From the NCBI RefSeq assembly GCF_001468035.1, contig NZ_LNZA01000001.1, positions 2,024,231-2,088,230 of the forward strand: DNA of 64,000 nt, given 5' to 3'. The notes beneath the pieces are model-generated. The model was not told the origin of the DNA, made no database searches, and was given only the letters and a program-made list of their open reading frames with translations. A program made the position numbers and the translations under genes. This document shows positions 18,865 through 28,817 of this stretch, in pieces; position 1 is the stretch's first letter, and each line of letters opens with the position of its first letter. The stretch is from Legionella tucsonensis. Lineage in GTDB: Bacteria > Pseudomonadota > Gammaproteobacteria > Legionellales > Legionellaceae.

Positions 18865-20799
18865 TTAAGCAATAACCAAATCACGTAGCCTTCGATTTTC
18901 CAATTCAAGCTGGCAAGTCTTTAAAAAAGCTGCCTTGGCATTTTTTGCAGCCTCACACTGCATTGGCATTAAATCAACTACGTCACATAAATGAGTTAAA
19001 AATGTTACATATTCCTCTTTAGTATATTCTATTGGTTTCGTTTTTGGTGAAAGATTTTCATCTATTATACTCTTCTTCTCCAACTCATATTCCAAACTTG
19101 GACTCAGATCAAGCATTTCTTGGAAATAATTTGTGTAATAAGGAGCCATCACCAAACGCTCTGCGCCATCATCCATGTCGGGTGTTGCATTCCAGCGTTC
19201 TGCTGCACCTATAAATTGCCTCATGTTTTTAGAGTCCAAAAATTGGGCATAACGAACCACGCCGGCTGGAAAATTTTTACCTAAATGATTCCTGACTTCT
19301 AATTTTTGTGCTTTTAAAAATTCTAAAAAATCTTTTTCAAAACGAACAATACCTTGTGCTTGAGGATGAGTCACAACGTCCAAAGCAATAACATGTTCAT
19401 CTTGAGTACTCGTACTGGTTGTAGACAATCCCCCATTTGTTCCTTTCAAATAGCGAACATAAACTGCATAAGTTATCGGGTATTCCCCTCGCTTTGCCGA
19501 CTTGTTTACCTGCTTTTCTATTTGTTGCAAAATGTGCTCCAAATGTTTCCCTGCCTTATCATCTTTTACAGGGATAAAATAATCTACATCGCGGAGTTCT
19601 TCGGGGAAAGCGACTTGAGGATGCGTGATATGGTTTTCAAAATCAACTATAGGGTTTGTTCCACGTACTTCAATTGATTGAGCAGCAGCAAGTAACATAA
19701 ATTCTGGTAACAAAAACTTTAATTCCGAATTAACGAGAAAATCCATTAAATCCTCACCTAATCGTGTTCCCAGTTCCTGAATAAACGAAGTAATTGTTGG
19801 CGTATAAGTAGGCTTGCTCTTTTGAGTGGGTTTCTCAGTAGTGAAATTCCACATACGCACTTGCCACTGGTGAATGTTTTCGCTAAGTTTAGACTTGGAA
19901 GAACTTGGCATTCCCATAACACTTACGTAGTGATTATTCTTTAATATATCTCCGAGCTTACCTTTCATTTCTTCAGTATTGTAGAATACTGCGATCGTCT
20001 CCCGTAAATTGTATGCTTTCACAGCTCGCATCTTCACACTAAGAACAACCCCTAAAAAGCCGCTGTGTGCCGCGCGTAACGTTTCAAAATCAGGATGATC
20101 AGGAGTCAATTCACGAATGTTTCCATCCATATCACACACTTTTATTGATTCAATTAAGCCACTAACAGCTGATTCATCACGGCCTGTACCATGACCGCCA
20201 GTACCCACTAATCCCACCAGACTCGCCCAACTGAGCATACTGAGCGTTGTTGAAGATAAATTATGTTTTCGCAAAAAATCTGCATAGTCGTCTATTTGCA
20301 TTCCTGCGTTTACTTCAACCAGTGATGCAGGAAGCTGATGAATTGGATTGTCAGGATTAAACCATGCCGGTTTCGTATCAAGAGGCCCAAGTACTTTTGC
20401 CTTATGATATTTCTTTTTGAAGCGAATAATAATGTCTGTGCCTTCACCTTGAGTTGAAGCTCTGCCTCCTACTACTTCTGAAAAAGAAAAGCTCCCTTTA
20501 CCATATTTATCGTCCTGAACTTTAGACCAGGGAAATAAGCAACAGCCTTCCGGTTTATCTTTATTTTCCCAACCTGCAGTAGCTCTTAAGGTAATTTTAT
20601 CTTTTGGAGTCCGATTCTCATTCATTCGTTTTATTTCTTTCATGATCAATTGGACCTGCTCTTCATTTTCCACATCAACAACCACAGCAGAGGGATTGCG
20701 TACGTTTCCCATAAAATTCGACCATCCCTGAGTATAGGAAATTTTGTTGCGGGTTAGCATATCCATAAATGCAAATTTTAGCTTGGCTGGAAAAGTCAT
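18865..20799 (-). CDS. FAD-linked oxidase of the VAO/aldonolactone-oxidase type
   Basis: 644 residues from the ATG at 20799, which has AGGAG 5 bp upstream; the ATG at 20802 is too close. An N-terminal PCMH-type FAD domain shows WSNFMGNVRNPSAVVV and GLVGTGGHGTGRDESAVSG (about 212-230), the latter typical of the pyrophosphate-binding loop. The C-terminal half resembles the substrate domain of sugar-lactone or sterol oxidases, but is unusually long. No signal peptide is evident. The substrate is unknown. It is monocistronic, with a family-B repeat after it. Confidence 0.75.
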   Translation of the reverse strand: MTFPAKLKFAFMDMLTRNKISYTQGWSNFMGNVRNPSAVVVDVENEEQVQLIMKEIKRMNENRTPKDKITLRATAGWENKDKPEGCCLFPWSKVQDDKYGKGSFSFSEVVGGRASTQGEGTDIIIRFKKKYHKAKVLGPLDTKPAWFNPDNPIHQLPASLVEVNAGMQIDDYADFLRKHNLSSTTLSMLSWASLVGLVGTGGHGTGRDESAVSGLIESIKVCDMDGNIRELTPDHPDFETLRAAHSGFLGVVLSVKMRAVKAYNLRETIAVFYNTEEMKGKLGDILKNNHYVSVMGMPSSSKSKLSENIHQWQVRMWNFTTEKPTQKSKPTYTPTITSFIQELGTRLGEDLMDFLVNSELKFLLPEFMLLAAAQSIEVRGTNPIVDFENHITHPQVAFPEELRDVDYFIPVKDDKAGKHLEHILQQIEKQVNKSAKRGEYPITYAVYVRYLKGTNGGLSTTSTSTQDEHVIALDVVTHPQAQGIVRFEKDFLEFLKAQKLEVRNHLGKNFPAGVVRYAQFLDSKNMRQFIGAAERWNATPDMDDGAERLVMAPYYTNYFQEMLDLSPSLEYELEKKSIIDENLSPKTKPIEYTKEEYVTFLTHLCDVVDLMPMQCEAAKNAKAAFLKTCQLELENRRLRDLVIA

Positions 20800-20967
20800 C
20801 ATTGCTCCTATTGTTGATTAAACATCAAAAAGGTAAAGACTTTGTATTTTTATCATGTCATAATTTTTTGAGTCGTTACAACACAACTAGCTCAAACGAA
20901 GCGCGACCGAAAAAGCAGGAAAAAAACATCCAGGCATATTCTACTTTATCCAGATTACAATCAAAAA

Positions 20968-22317
20968 CTACATTTTTTCCATAACCTCATGCAAATATTT
21001 AACAGGTTCGATAACCATTGAAGAATTATGTTGCTTGGGAGCATTGGCAAAAGGCACTATAGCACGCTTAAACCCATGTTTTGCGGCTTCTTTTAATCGT
21101 TCTTGCCCACTTTGTACCGGTCTAATTTCACCAGCAAGACCCACTTCGCCAAAAATAATGGTTTCCCGGTCAAAAATCCGATTACGTAAACTGGATACCA
21201 CAGCAGCTAATAATGCCAAATCGGAGCCCGTTTCTGTTACTTTTACACCACCTACTACATTAATGAAAATATCTTGATCATAGGTAGCAATTCCTCCATG
21301 TCGATGTAAGACCGCAAGTAAAATGGCCAAACGATTGGATTCAAGGCCAACCGTGACACGTTTGGATTGTTGTCCATGTGCTTCATCTACCAGTGCTTGT
21401 ACTTCAACCAACATGGGACGCGATCCTTCCCAAGTCACCATAACCGCACTACCCGAAGTAGGCTCTGGTTGACGCGATAAAAAAATCGCTGAAGGGTTTG
21501 CCACTTCTTTTAAGCCTTTATCGGTCATGGCAAATACACCCAATTCGTTGACTGCGCCAAAACGGTTTTTAATAGCACGAATCACTCTGAAACGGCTGTC
21601 ACTTTGACCTTCAAAATATAAAACGCTATCCACCATGTGCTCTAAAACCCGTGGCCCAGCCAGGGCGCCCTCTTTCGTTACGTGTCCCACCAGAAATACC
21701 GCTGTTTGGGTCAATTTGGCAAAACGGACTAATTGTGCTGCTGATTCACGCACTTGACTTACTCCACCCGGAGCAGAACTTATGGTTTCCGTGAAAATAG
21801 TTTGAATCGAATCAATCACAATCACTTTAGGGCTTTCCTTTTGCGCTTGAGCAATAATTGATTCAACTTGCGTCTCCGCTAAAAGTCTTAAGCCTGCCAA
21901 AGGCAATCCCAGGCGTTTGGCGCGCATGGCTACTTGCTGTAAGGACTCCTCACCTGTTACATATAAAACAGTCTCCTGCATAGAAAGATTAGCTAGAGTT
22001 TGCAATAACAAAGTGGACTTACCAATACCAGGGTCCCCTCCAATCAAAACCACAGAACCATACACCAAGCCCCCGCCAAGTACTCTATTAAGCTCAGATA
22101 AACCGCAATCCATGCGTAGTTCATTGTCCATGACTACATCTTCCACAGCAGTAATTACCGAACGTTGATTCGCCCATGAGCTGCTGCGCGAATTACGATT
22201 CACTGGCATACCCTCTTCCTCAATCGAATTCCATGCGCCACAATGAGTGCATTGTCCAGCCCATTGCTTAAAAATTGCGGCACATTGACTGCAGACAAAT
22301 TGGGTCTTTGTTTTCAT
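20968..22317 (-). CDS. radA: DNA repair protein RadA
   Basis: 449 residues from the ATG at 22317; an upstream ATG at 22362 would add 15 atypical residues. Four zinc-finger cysteines (CSQC...CTHC) open the protein. Walker A is GGDPGIGKST (about 88), the RadA-specific KNRFG motif is at about 250, and a Lon-like C-terminal domain follows. RadA promotes branch migration and loading at recombination intermediates. It stands alone here. Confidence 0.95.
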   Translation of the reverse strand: MKTKTQFVCSQCAAIFKQWAGQCTHCGAWNSIEEEGMPVNRNSRSSSWANQRSVITAVEDVVMDNELRMDCGLSELNRVLGGGLVYGSVVLIGGDPGIGKSTLLLQTLANLSMQETVLYVTGEESLQQVAMRAKRLGLPLAGLRLLAETQVESIIAQAQKESPKVIVIDSIQTIFTETISSAPGGVSQVRESAAQLVRFAKLTQTAVFLVGHVTKEGALAGPRVLEHMVDSVLYFEGQSDSRFRVIRAIKNRFGAVNELGVFAMTDKGLKEVANPSAIFLSRQPEPTSGSAVMVTWEGSRPMLVEVQALVDEAHGQQSKRVTVGLESNRLAILLAVLHRHGGIATYDQDIFINVVGGVKVTETGSDLALLAAVVSSLRNRIFDRETIIFGEVGLAGEIRPVQSGQERLKEAAKHGFKRAIVPFANAPKQHNSSMVIEPVKYLHEVMEKM

Positions 22318-22407
22318 ACTTATTCCATCCGATTCAGTTTCAATTGATAGAGCTCTTTGCATGAGTTCTAATATACACGATTTATCCTAGCGAATCATGA
22401 TGGTTAG

Positions 22408-22462
22408 TACAGCGTATCGCTGGATGCAGCGAAAGCGAAACCGCGAAACCCTTTGTTAGATC
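22408..22462. repeat. Degenerate family-A repeat arm
   Basis: The stretch contains GGATGCAGCGAAAGCGAAACC and a nearby TACAGCG, a scrambled version of the GGTGCAGCGCAGCGAAACC arm found at 8013. It lies in the 240-bp divergent gap between radA and xseB. Confidence 0.3.
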
Positions 22463-22560
22463 ATTTCATGCTTCATTTTATTAAAAATTAATTTACTTAC
22501 ATTGAATCCTGAGAACAACTCAGTATAATCAGTACATTTTGCACAATCAGGACAAAATCT

Positions 22561-22782
22561 ATGAGCCAAGGTATGCATTTTGAACAATCAATCACGGAAC
22601 TAGAAGAAATTGTCAGGCAACTAGAAAAAGGGGAACTCTCTTTAGAAGACTCTCTGAAACAATTTGAAAAAGGAATTAGTCTGGCCAGACAATGTCAGGA
22701 TGTATTACAAAAGGCAGAACAAAAAATAGAAACGTTAACCTCTGCAGAACCCAGCTCGGATGAACAATTAAGTGATAAGTAA
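22561..22782 (+). CDS. xseB: Exodeoxyribonuclease VII small subunit
   Basis: 73 residues with the family pattern [20 protein letters not shown] and L..FEKGI.L...CQ..L..AEQKI, two helices forming a coiled hairpin that binds XseA. The acidic Ser-rich tail is normal. The last 11 bp overlap the start of ispA, the conserved xseB-ispA coupling. xseA is not in the window. Confidence 0.94.
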   Translation: MSQGMHFEQSITELEEIVRQLEKGELSLEDSLKQFEKGISLARQCQDVLQKAEQKIETLTSAEPSSDEQLSDK

Positions 22783-23656
22783 CTACATACAACGGCACGA
22801 AGAATTTCTCAGACAAATAATTAAGGACTCTTCTGTACCTGCGACAACGATATGTTCTGCAATAAATTATTCCCTATTCCCTGGAGGAAAGAGGATCAGA
22901 CCTATTCTGGTCTATTTAACCGGGGATTTACTTGATCTTGATCTCAAAATTCTGGATGTTATTGCTGCAGCAATCGAATTAACGCATTGTTATTCTTTAA
23001 TTCATGATGACCTCCCTGCCATGGACAATGATGATCTACGCCGTGGTAAACCCAGTTGTCATAAAGCTTTCGATGAAGCAACCGCGATTTTAGTAGGCGA
23101 TGGCATGCAAGCCTTAGCCATTGAAGTACTATTAACTCATCTTTCTCCCTTGCTTCAACCCCAACAAGTCATTGCGATCACTCTTGAACTTGTTAAAGCA
23201 AGCGGCATCAGTGGCATGGTGAGCGGACAGAGTCTGGACTTGTCCGAATTGGCAAAATCATCTACTGGCGAAGAGCAGCTAAGAGAAATTCACTACCTTA
23301 AAACAGGACGGCTTATTTTAGCGTGCATAGAAATGGTTCTGAATGCTCACTCTGCACCTGAAACATACAAAATGGCTTTACGAACCTATGCCAACCATTT
23401 AGGTCTGGTTTTTCAAATGCAAGATGATTACTTAGATCGCTATGCTCCTGCCGAGTTATTAGGTAAAGGTCGCTCTTCTGATTTAGCAAACCAAAAAGTA
23501 ACGTTTGCAACTCTATTTTCCCAAAAAAAACTGGAAGAAGAGATTAACAAGCATTATCAAACAGCCCTTGAGGCATTAAAAAAATTCGATCAAAAAGCAC
23601 TTGCATTGATTAACTTAACCAAGGAATTGCAAGAACGCAGTAAGCTGGATAGATAG
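22772..23656 (+). CDS. ispA: Farnesyl diphosphate synthase (geranyltranstransferase)
   Basis: 294 residues. It condenses IPP with DMAPP/GPP to farnesyl diphosphate. The first aspartate-rich motif [10 protein letters not shown] (about 84-93) and second motif QMQDDYLD (about 215-222) are intact, as is GGKRIRP for IPP binding. The start is GTG at 22772, inside the end of xseB; no ATG lies nearby, and coupling is likely. The gene ends 2 bp from the convergent bioC end, with no room for a terminator. Confidence 0.95.
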   Translation: MISNYIQRHEEFLRQIIKDSSVPATTICSAINYSLFPGGKRIRPILVYLTGDLLDLDLKILDVIAAAIELTHCYSLIHDDLPAMDNDDLRRGKPSCHKAFDEATAILVGDGMQALAIEVLLTHLSPLLQPQQVIAITLELVKASGISGMVSGQSLDLSELAKSSTGEEQLREIHYLKTGRLILACIEMVLNAHSAPETYKMALRTYANHLGLVFQMQDDYLDRYAPAELLGKGRSSDLANQKVTFATLFSQKKLEEEINKHYQTALEALKKFDQKALALINLTKELQERSKLDR

Positions 23657-23658
23657 TA

Positions 23659-24531
23659 TTAAGTTTCATTAAGACTGCTCTTGCGTCGCACTATCTGCGA
23701 AAGTGGAATCATAGTTTCTATTCCAAGTGCTGTTTTTCTTTGCTCTCCTTTCCAGGCATGTCCATAAACGACTTCATAAGTCAACGGATATTTCCCCTTC
23801 TCGGTTTGCAGGGCAGAGTAGTTTTGCTCAAATTGTCGCCAAGCCCTTTTTCCAGTTAATCCTTGGTTTCTTTGAGGATTAATATTTTTTACTCCTTGGG
23901 CTTTTAAAGCATGTAATAACTTGGGTAGTGTTTCATAATGCACGGCCAATAATTCCATATCCATTACTGGCTCTAAAAAATGCTCTGACATCAAGCAATC
24001 ACCGATATCATGCATATCAGCAAATTCATTCACATGAGCATAATGATTGACCTCAGACCAAGCATCCTTTAATTCTTTAAATGTATCAGGGCCCAAAGTA
24101 GTAAACATCAAACAACCATTCGCTTTCATAACACGATTCAACTCACGAAAAACTGGCATCAAAGGACCACCCCAATGAATCACTTGATTGGCAAAAATTA
24201 AATCGAATGTGCCTGTAGCAAAGGGAATTTGCCGCATATCTGCAGCCACTAAAGGCCACTTTCGTCGCCAACTTTGCTTTTTTTGTGCTTGAATCAACAT
24301 GAACTGAGCCAAGTCCAAACCAACAACTTGTGCCTTTGGATACATCTGTGTCAACTCATAAGAAAAAAAACCTGGACCGCATCCAAGGTCAAGAATACGC
24401 TGTGGCTTAATACTCAAATACTGCAATCGATTTAATAACCGCACCCCAACTTCTTGTTGTACTTTTGCAGCAAGTTCATATTCAGCGGCATGTTGATTAA
24501 ATGTCTTGCTAATTTCGTAGATAACAGCCAT
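23659..24531 (-). CDS. bioC: Malonyl-ACP O-methyltransferase BioC
   Basis: 290 residues. It methylates malonyl-ACP to start pimelate synthesis for biotin. The SAM loop ILDLGCGPGFFSYEL (about 46-60), the N-terminal SKTFNQHAAEYE, and the C-terminal TYEVVYGHAWKG are BioC-typical. It is divergent from comF across a 36-bp gap, an arrangement common in gammaproteobacteria. No other bio gene lies in the window. Confidence 0.9.
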   Translation of the reverse strand: MAVIYEISKTFNQHAAEYELAAKVQQEVGVRLLNRLQYLSIKPQRILDLGCGPGFFSYELTQMYPKAQVVGLDLAQFMLIQAQKKQSWRRKWPLVAADMRQIPFATGTFDLIFANQVIHWGGPLMPVFRELNRVMKANGCLMFTTLGPDTFKELKDAWSEVNHYAHVNEFADMHDIGDCLMSEHFLEPVMDMELLAVHYETLPKLLHALKAQGVKNINPQRNQGLTGKRAWRQFEQNYSALQTEKGKYPLTYEVVYGHAWKGEQRKTALGIETMIPLSQIVRRKSSLNET

Positions 24532-24567
24532 TATAAAACCAGGAAAAATTAAAAGAATCCAACACTC

Positions 24568-25272
24568 GTGCGCCAGAAAATATGGAGTTTAACACAAAGT
24601 TTGCGCTTGTACTCAATATGTGTTTTATGCAATCAGTTTCATAACAGCAAAATGGCAGTATGCATCTCATGTATCAAGTTCATGACTCACTTAGGTCCTG
24701 CATGCCGCTACTGTGCCTATCCCTTACCCGATACTCATCTTTTGGTCTGCGGACGCTGTATTAAAAAAACACCTTATTTCGATCGTGCATTCATTAATTA
24801 CGTCTATGAAGAACCTCTACGCAAACTTTTGCATCAATTTAAATACCACGATGGTCTCTATCTAGGGTCTTTTTTAAGTCAATTAATATGTCACTCACTG
24901 CCAAAGAATGAAACTATGCCTCAATGTTTAATCCCCGTCCCTATGCATCCGCAACGTATCAAATCACGTGGATTTAACCAAGCAGCAGTTTTAGTTCGGT
25001 TACTCGCAAAAAAATTACAGTTGCCTTACGACTTAACCAGTTGCCAAAAAATCCTTAATACTGAACCCCAAGCAAGTCTTGACGGCGAACAAAGAAAAAA
25101 AAACTTACATCATGCATTTAAGGCAAAAAAAATACCTTGGCACCATGTAGCAATTGTTGATGATCTCTTAACTACTGGCAGCACCGCTAATGAGCTGGCA
25201 TTCACTTTAAAAAATTCGGGGGTAAAACAGGTCGATGTATGGTGTTGTGCACGAACCGTGGGTAAAAGCTAG
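24568..25272 (+). CDS. comF: ComF-family phosphoribosyltransferase
   Basis: 234 residues starting at GTG 24568, since no suitable ATG precedes the first zinc-finger Cys. The four-Cys zinc region uses CVLC, CISC, CRYC and CGRC. The phosphoribosyltransferase PRPP loop is VAIVDDLLTTGSTANE (about 191-206). ComF is required for DNA uptake and transformation, and Legionella is naturally competent. E. coli calls the homologue GntX. Its partner bioC is divergent. Confidence 0.88.
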   Translation: MRQKIWSLTQSLRLYSICVLCNQFHNSKMAVCISCIKFMTHLGPACRYCAYPLPDTHLLVCGRCIKKTPYFDRAFINYVYEEPLRKLLHQFKYHDGLYLGSFLSQLICHSLPKNETMPQCLIPVPMHPQRIKSRGFNQAAVLVRLLAKKLQLPYDLTSCQKILNTEPQASLDGEQRKKNLHHAFKAKKIPWHHVAIVDDLLTTGSTANELAFTLKNSGVKQVDVWCCARTVGKS

Positions 25273-25313
25273 GGGTTACGCTTTCACCCAAACTATCATT
25301 AATAATGATTTTA

Positions 25314-25670
25314 TTATATAACTAACTGTTGAGTTAACGTCGATGCATCAATTGAACAAAATTCCAACATCATAGGAACATCAATGCCATAAGGAGTAAT
25401 ACCATGCTTTATACCGTTAATAGACAAAGTTCCATAACCATGTCCATGAGACTCATAGGTTATATCATTCTTATCCGCAAAAGATCGAATCGCTTCTTCA
25501 GCCGCTTCTAAGCTGCCTTCAAAATGACCTTTATCGATATTTAATTTCTTGTTTTTAACGGTAATCTGAATCACATTATTTTGTACTGGTTTCTTTTCTT
25601 CTCCTGAAAAGAGAGTATAACTTTGTCCTTGTCTCCCGATTCGCCCTTGTTGCTGCAATTTTTGATACAT
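25314..25670 (-). CDS. Unrecognised 118-residue protein
   Basis: A good AAAGGATAAATC leader precedes the ATG. The protein is soluble with no membrane segment: a basic Gln-rich N-terminus, an alternating-strand stretch (NVIQITVKNKKLNI), an acidic helix (SLEAAEEAIRSFADKN), and a Gly/His-rich turn (ESHGHGYGTLSINGIKHG). I recognise no family. It is convergent with comF and follows a MITE-like element. Confidence 0.6.
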   Translation of the reverse strand: MYQKLQQQGRIGRQGQSYTLFSGEEKKPVQNNVIQITVKNKKLNIDKGHFEGSLEAAEEAIRSFADKNDITYESHGHGYGTLSINGIKHGITPYGIDVPMMLEFCSIDASTLTQQLVI

Positions 25671-25770
25671 GATTTATCCTTTTTTATCTAAATTGTGCGC
25701 GATTTTAATTGCTTTTCAAGGCCTAAGCAAGTCAGGACAGTTTGGTCCAAGTAGAAAGATAAACAGCTCC

Positions 25771-25897
25771 GAGGTATCGTCAGTTTTTTCATTATCTTTT
25801 TATTCCTACCTGCTGCTTGTCCGCGGGGCGTAGTAAGTTCAATATTTATTGAATAATGGCTCGATACATCAAGGTTTCTAAAAACTGACGATCCCTC
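25771..25897. mobile_element. 127-bp MITE-like element with terminal inverted repeats
   Basis: The left end GAGGTATCGTCAGTTTTTT (25771-25789) and the reversed, complemented right end (25879-25897) match at 17 of 19 positions. The inside carries a GTCCGCGGGGC core like the REP unit at 5243. There is no coding capacity beyond a spurious 71-codon frame. It lies between two minus-strand genes. A non-autonomous transposon remnant is the simplest reading; target-site duplication is not obvious. Confidence 0.65.
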
Positions 25898-25911
25898 TAG
25901 CAAAAAAGCCC

Positions 25912-26976
25912 TTAGATTCGCTGCAGATCATTCATCAATAGGTGAACCAATAACACACAAAACACAATAACTACCAGCCGATGCAACAAAAGCTCCATAG
26001 GTACAGATACTGCTTTGCCGCGGACTTTTTCAATAATTGCATAAACTATAGAACCTCCATCCAATCCTGGAATAGGAAACAAATTAATCACGGCAACAGC
26101 CAAACTCAAGGTGGCTATAAAAAATAGAAAAACAACCACTCCTTGCGTAAGCGAGGCCACAGAAGCTGCAAAAATACCTATAGGACCTAATAATACTGAA
26201 AAAGGGATCACTCCAGTAAATAATTGTTTCAATATCATCAGAAAAAAATAAACCATATTGACCATAAATTTATTCGTTTTCTGTATTGCATCCATAAAAG
26301 ATGAAGCACGCAGTGTACTTTTTGCCGCAGATAAATTAGGTTTAACCCCCAGTTGAGTCAATAAAGATCCTTTTACCCCATGAAATTGCTCATGGCTTAA
26401 ATCAAGCGTTGCTTTTGACTCTTTGCCATCGGTGCGAATAAGCGTCACCGGAATATCCTTCTTTCCCCAAAGAATAACTAACCGCATCCCCACATCACTC
26501 CAAGTTGGAGTCGCTGAACCATTAATGGAGATGAATTTATCACCAGGAAGCATTCCCGCTTGGAATGCGGTGCTATTAGGAAGTACCTCCTTGATTTCTG
26601 GTAAAGTGTATGTAAGACCTATGCTGTATACCAAAACCAAAGCAACCCAAGCAGCAATTAGATTTGCAACAGCCCCGGCCAATAAAATACAAATGCGTTG
26701 CCAAATAGGTTTTTTATCAAAGCATCCGGAATATTGTGCAGGCTTTACAGGACTAATTCGTGTATTTTCTAATTGAACATAGCCCCCTAAAGGAAAAAAT
26801 GCCCATACCCATTCACAACCGCTTCGACTTTGCCAGCGCAACAGCGGTTTGCCAAAACCTATGGAAATTTTTTTGATTTTTACTGCAAAAATGCGCGCTG
26901 CTATTGCATGCCCACTCTCATGGATTCCCACTACCAAAATTAATGTAAGAATTATGGCGATAATTGCCAAAAACAT
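25912..26976 (-). CDS. Site-2-type M50 membrane metalloprotease with a single PDZ domain
   Basis: 354 residues. The zinc motif HESGH (residues 19-23) lies in the first transmembrane helix and the distal LDGG motif (FPIPGLDGG) in a later one. About four membrane segments are seen, with one PDZ-like domain at about 115-200 (LPNSTAFQAGMLPGDKFISING). RseP of E. coli has about 450 residues and two tandem PDZ domains, so this is a shorter relative that likely cleaves transmembrane substrates. An AAGGAG site precedes the ATG, 11 bp after the upstream small gene, so the two are co-transcribed. Confidence 0.85.
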   Translation of the reverse strand: MFLAIIAIILTLILVVGIHESGHAIAARIFAVKIKKISIGFGKPLLRWQSRSGCEWVWAFFPLGGYVQLENTRISPVKPAQYSGCFDKKPIWQRICILLAGAVANLIAAWVALVLVYSIGLTYTLPEIKEVLPNSTAFQAGMLPGDKFISINGSATPTWSDVGMRLVILWGKKDIPVTLIRTDGKESKATLDLSHEQFHGVKGSLLTQLGVKPNLSAAKSTLRASSFMDAIQKTNKFMVNMVYFFLMILKQLFTGVIPFSVLLGPIGIFAASVASLTQGVVVFLFFIATLSLAVAVINLFPIPGLDGGSIVYAIIEKVRGKAVSVPMELLLHRLVVIVFCVLLVHLLMNDLQRI

Positions 26977-26987
26977 AAGCTACTCCT

Positions 26988-27269
26988 TCACCGCGGGCGC
27001 GTGTTATCAACGATTAATTGCAATGTAGGCGCTCCTTTCCTCCCATTCAACTCATAACCTTGACGATAAACTTCAAAAATACGATAAGCCTGATTCGACT
27101 CACTATCAACTAACTCGACATCATCGCCTTGTTCATCAATTAACGTCACTGTTAAATGAATTTCTCGAAACCCAGCGATATGGTACCGTTCTTTAAATAA
27201 TTCTAATACACGTGCCAAACTTTGTGCTGCTTCTTCGCTGCTATGCTCACCTTGCAGGATTATATCCAT
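26988..27269 (-). CDS. Small unrecognised protein upstream of the site-2-type protease
   Basis: 93 residues from the ATG at 27269, chosen because GGGGAGAGC lies just upstream; a frame reaching 27380 gives an unnatural extension. It is soluble, with one helix (SSEEAAQSLARVLELFKERYH) followed by alternating strands (EIHLTVTLIDEQGDDVELVD). I recognise no family. The 11-bp spacing to the M50 protease suggests a functional link, such as a substrate or regulator, but this is inference. Confidence 0.65.
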   Translation of the reverse strand: MDIILQGEHSSEEAAQSLARVLELFKERYHIAGFREIHLTVTLIDEQGDDVELVDSESNQAYRIFEVYRQGYELNGRKGAPTLQLIVDNTRPR

Positions 27270-27542
27270 AATGCTCTCCCCATAACTTGGGATTTTTGTA
27301 CAAAACCCTCTAATATTGTTAGCGGCCAAATAAAAATGTACTTTAATTTTACAACTATTTTTTGAAGTCTGGGTAGCCACAAAGTGATAACTTAGGTTCT
27401 ATTGCGCTTCATATAAGGCTCCAGAATCATTTTCCTTGAATCAGAATAAAGAAATAAGACTGCTCGCACTACAAATTTAATGACTAATCGTTTACAATCC
27501 CTCGATTAGCTCAATAATTCATATTCAAATAATTTATATTTT

Positions 27543-28817
27543 ATGGTGTTTGTTGCTTGCGGATTGAATCACAAAACTGCTCCAATAAACGTGCGTGAAA
27601 AAGTCGCCTTATCTCCGGCTACCCAGGATTTCTTGCTCCATAGCCTGTTAAATCTGCCGGAAGTGAATGAAGCAGCTATTTTATCTACCTGTAATCGCAC
27701 AGAAATTTACTGTGATACTCAAGATTCTCAGGTTATCGCACATTGGCTTACTCAAGAACATCAATTGCCATTGGATTCATTGTCCCCTTTTTTTTATATT
27801 CATAAAGGCAACCAGGGAATCAAACATCTTTTACGTGTTGCCAGCGGTTTAGATTCCATGATGATTGGTGAACCTCAAATTCTTGGGCAAATGAAACAAG
27901 CGTACCAACATGCCTGCAACCTTGGTGCAATAAAAACAGAATTACGTCCAATTTTTGAATATGTTTTTAGTGCTTCAAAGCGGGTGCGTACCCGAAGTGG
28001 TATCGGTACAAATCCCGTTTCAATTGCCTATGCAGCAGTCCAATTAATAGGTCAACTTTTTACAGACTACAAATCGTTAAATGTTTTTCTGATTGGTTCT
28101 GGTGAAACCGCTTCTTTAGTTGCAAAATACTTGCGCCAACAAGGTGTTGAACGTTTTATGATCGCAAGTAGAACACTAGAAAATGCGCAAAAGCTTGCTG
28201 ATTCGTTTAATGGGCAAACTATTCCAATTACTGACATTGCCGAATATTTACCCCAGGCAGACGTCATTGTTTCTGCAACAAATTGTCCTATCCATTTTAT
28301 TAATAAAAGTCTGGTCGAACAGGCATTAAATCAAAGATATCATAAGCCAATGTTCTTTTTGGATTTATCTGTTCCTCGAGATGTAGAAGAAAACATCAAG
28401 GAATTGGGAGAAATACAACTTTATAACATCGATGATTTGCAAACCATGATCGATAAAGGTATGGAAGAAAGGCGCCATGCCGCAATACATGCAGAACAAT
28501 TAATCGATGAGGAACTGAATAAATATATTCGCAAGCATCGATCGCTTAAAGCGAAAAAAGTCATTTGCGATTACCGCAGTCAAATGCAAGACTTGGCACA
28601 AAAAGAATTGCAGCGAGCCTTAAAAAAACTTTCTGCAGGACAATGCCATCAGGTCGTTCTAAATGAATTTAGTGAACGCCTGGTTAATAAACTCACACAT
28701 AACCCCACTGCTGGTTTAAGGCTAATAGCTAAAGATGGCCGGGAAGATTTATTTACCTTGGCACAATATCTTTTTAATACAACAACACATCAATCATCCT
28801 ATGAAGAAATCTCTTGA
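27543..28817 (+). CDS. hemA: Glutamyl-tRNA reductase
   Basis: 424 residues. It makes glutamate-1-semialdehyde, the first committed step to haem by the C5 pathway. The N-terminal [14 protein letters not shown] and the catalytic Cys in STCNRTEIY (about residue 50) are present, then an NADP domain with LIGSGETA and a C-terminal dimerisation helix. It overlaps prfA by 17 bp in the conserved hemA-prfA-prmC order, so the three are probably transcribed together. Confidence 0.96.
   Translation: MVFVACGLNHKTAPINVREKVALSPATQDFLLHSLLNLPEVNEAAILSTCNRTEIYCDTQDSQVIAHWLTQEHQLPLDSLSPFFYIHKGNQGIKHLLRVASGLDSMMIGEPQILGQMKQAYQHACNLGAIKTELRPIFEYVFSASKRVRTRSGIGTNPVSIAYAAVQLIGQLFTDYKSLNVFLIGSGETASLVAKYLRQQGVERFMIASRTLENAQKLADSFNGQTIPITDIAEYLPQADVIVSATNCPIHFINKSLVEQALNQRYHKPMFFLDLSVPRDVEENIKELGEIQLYNIDDLQTMIDKGMEERRHAAIHAEQLIDEELNKYIRKHRSLKAKKVICDYRSQMQDLAQKELQRALKKLSAGQCHQVVLNEFSERLVNKLTHNPTAGLRLIAKDGREDLFTLAQYLFNTTTHQSSYEEIS

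Noticed and set aside
25688-25903. 71-codon minus-strand frame
   Set aside because: It lies almost wholly inside the MITE-like element and is explained by it.
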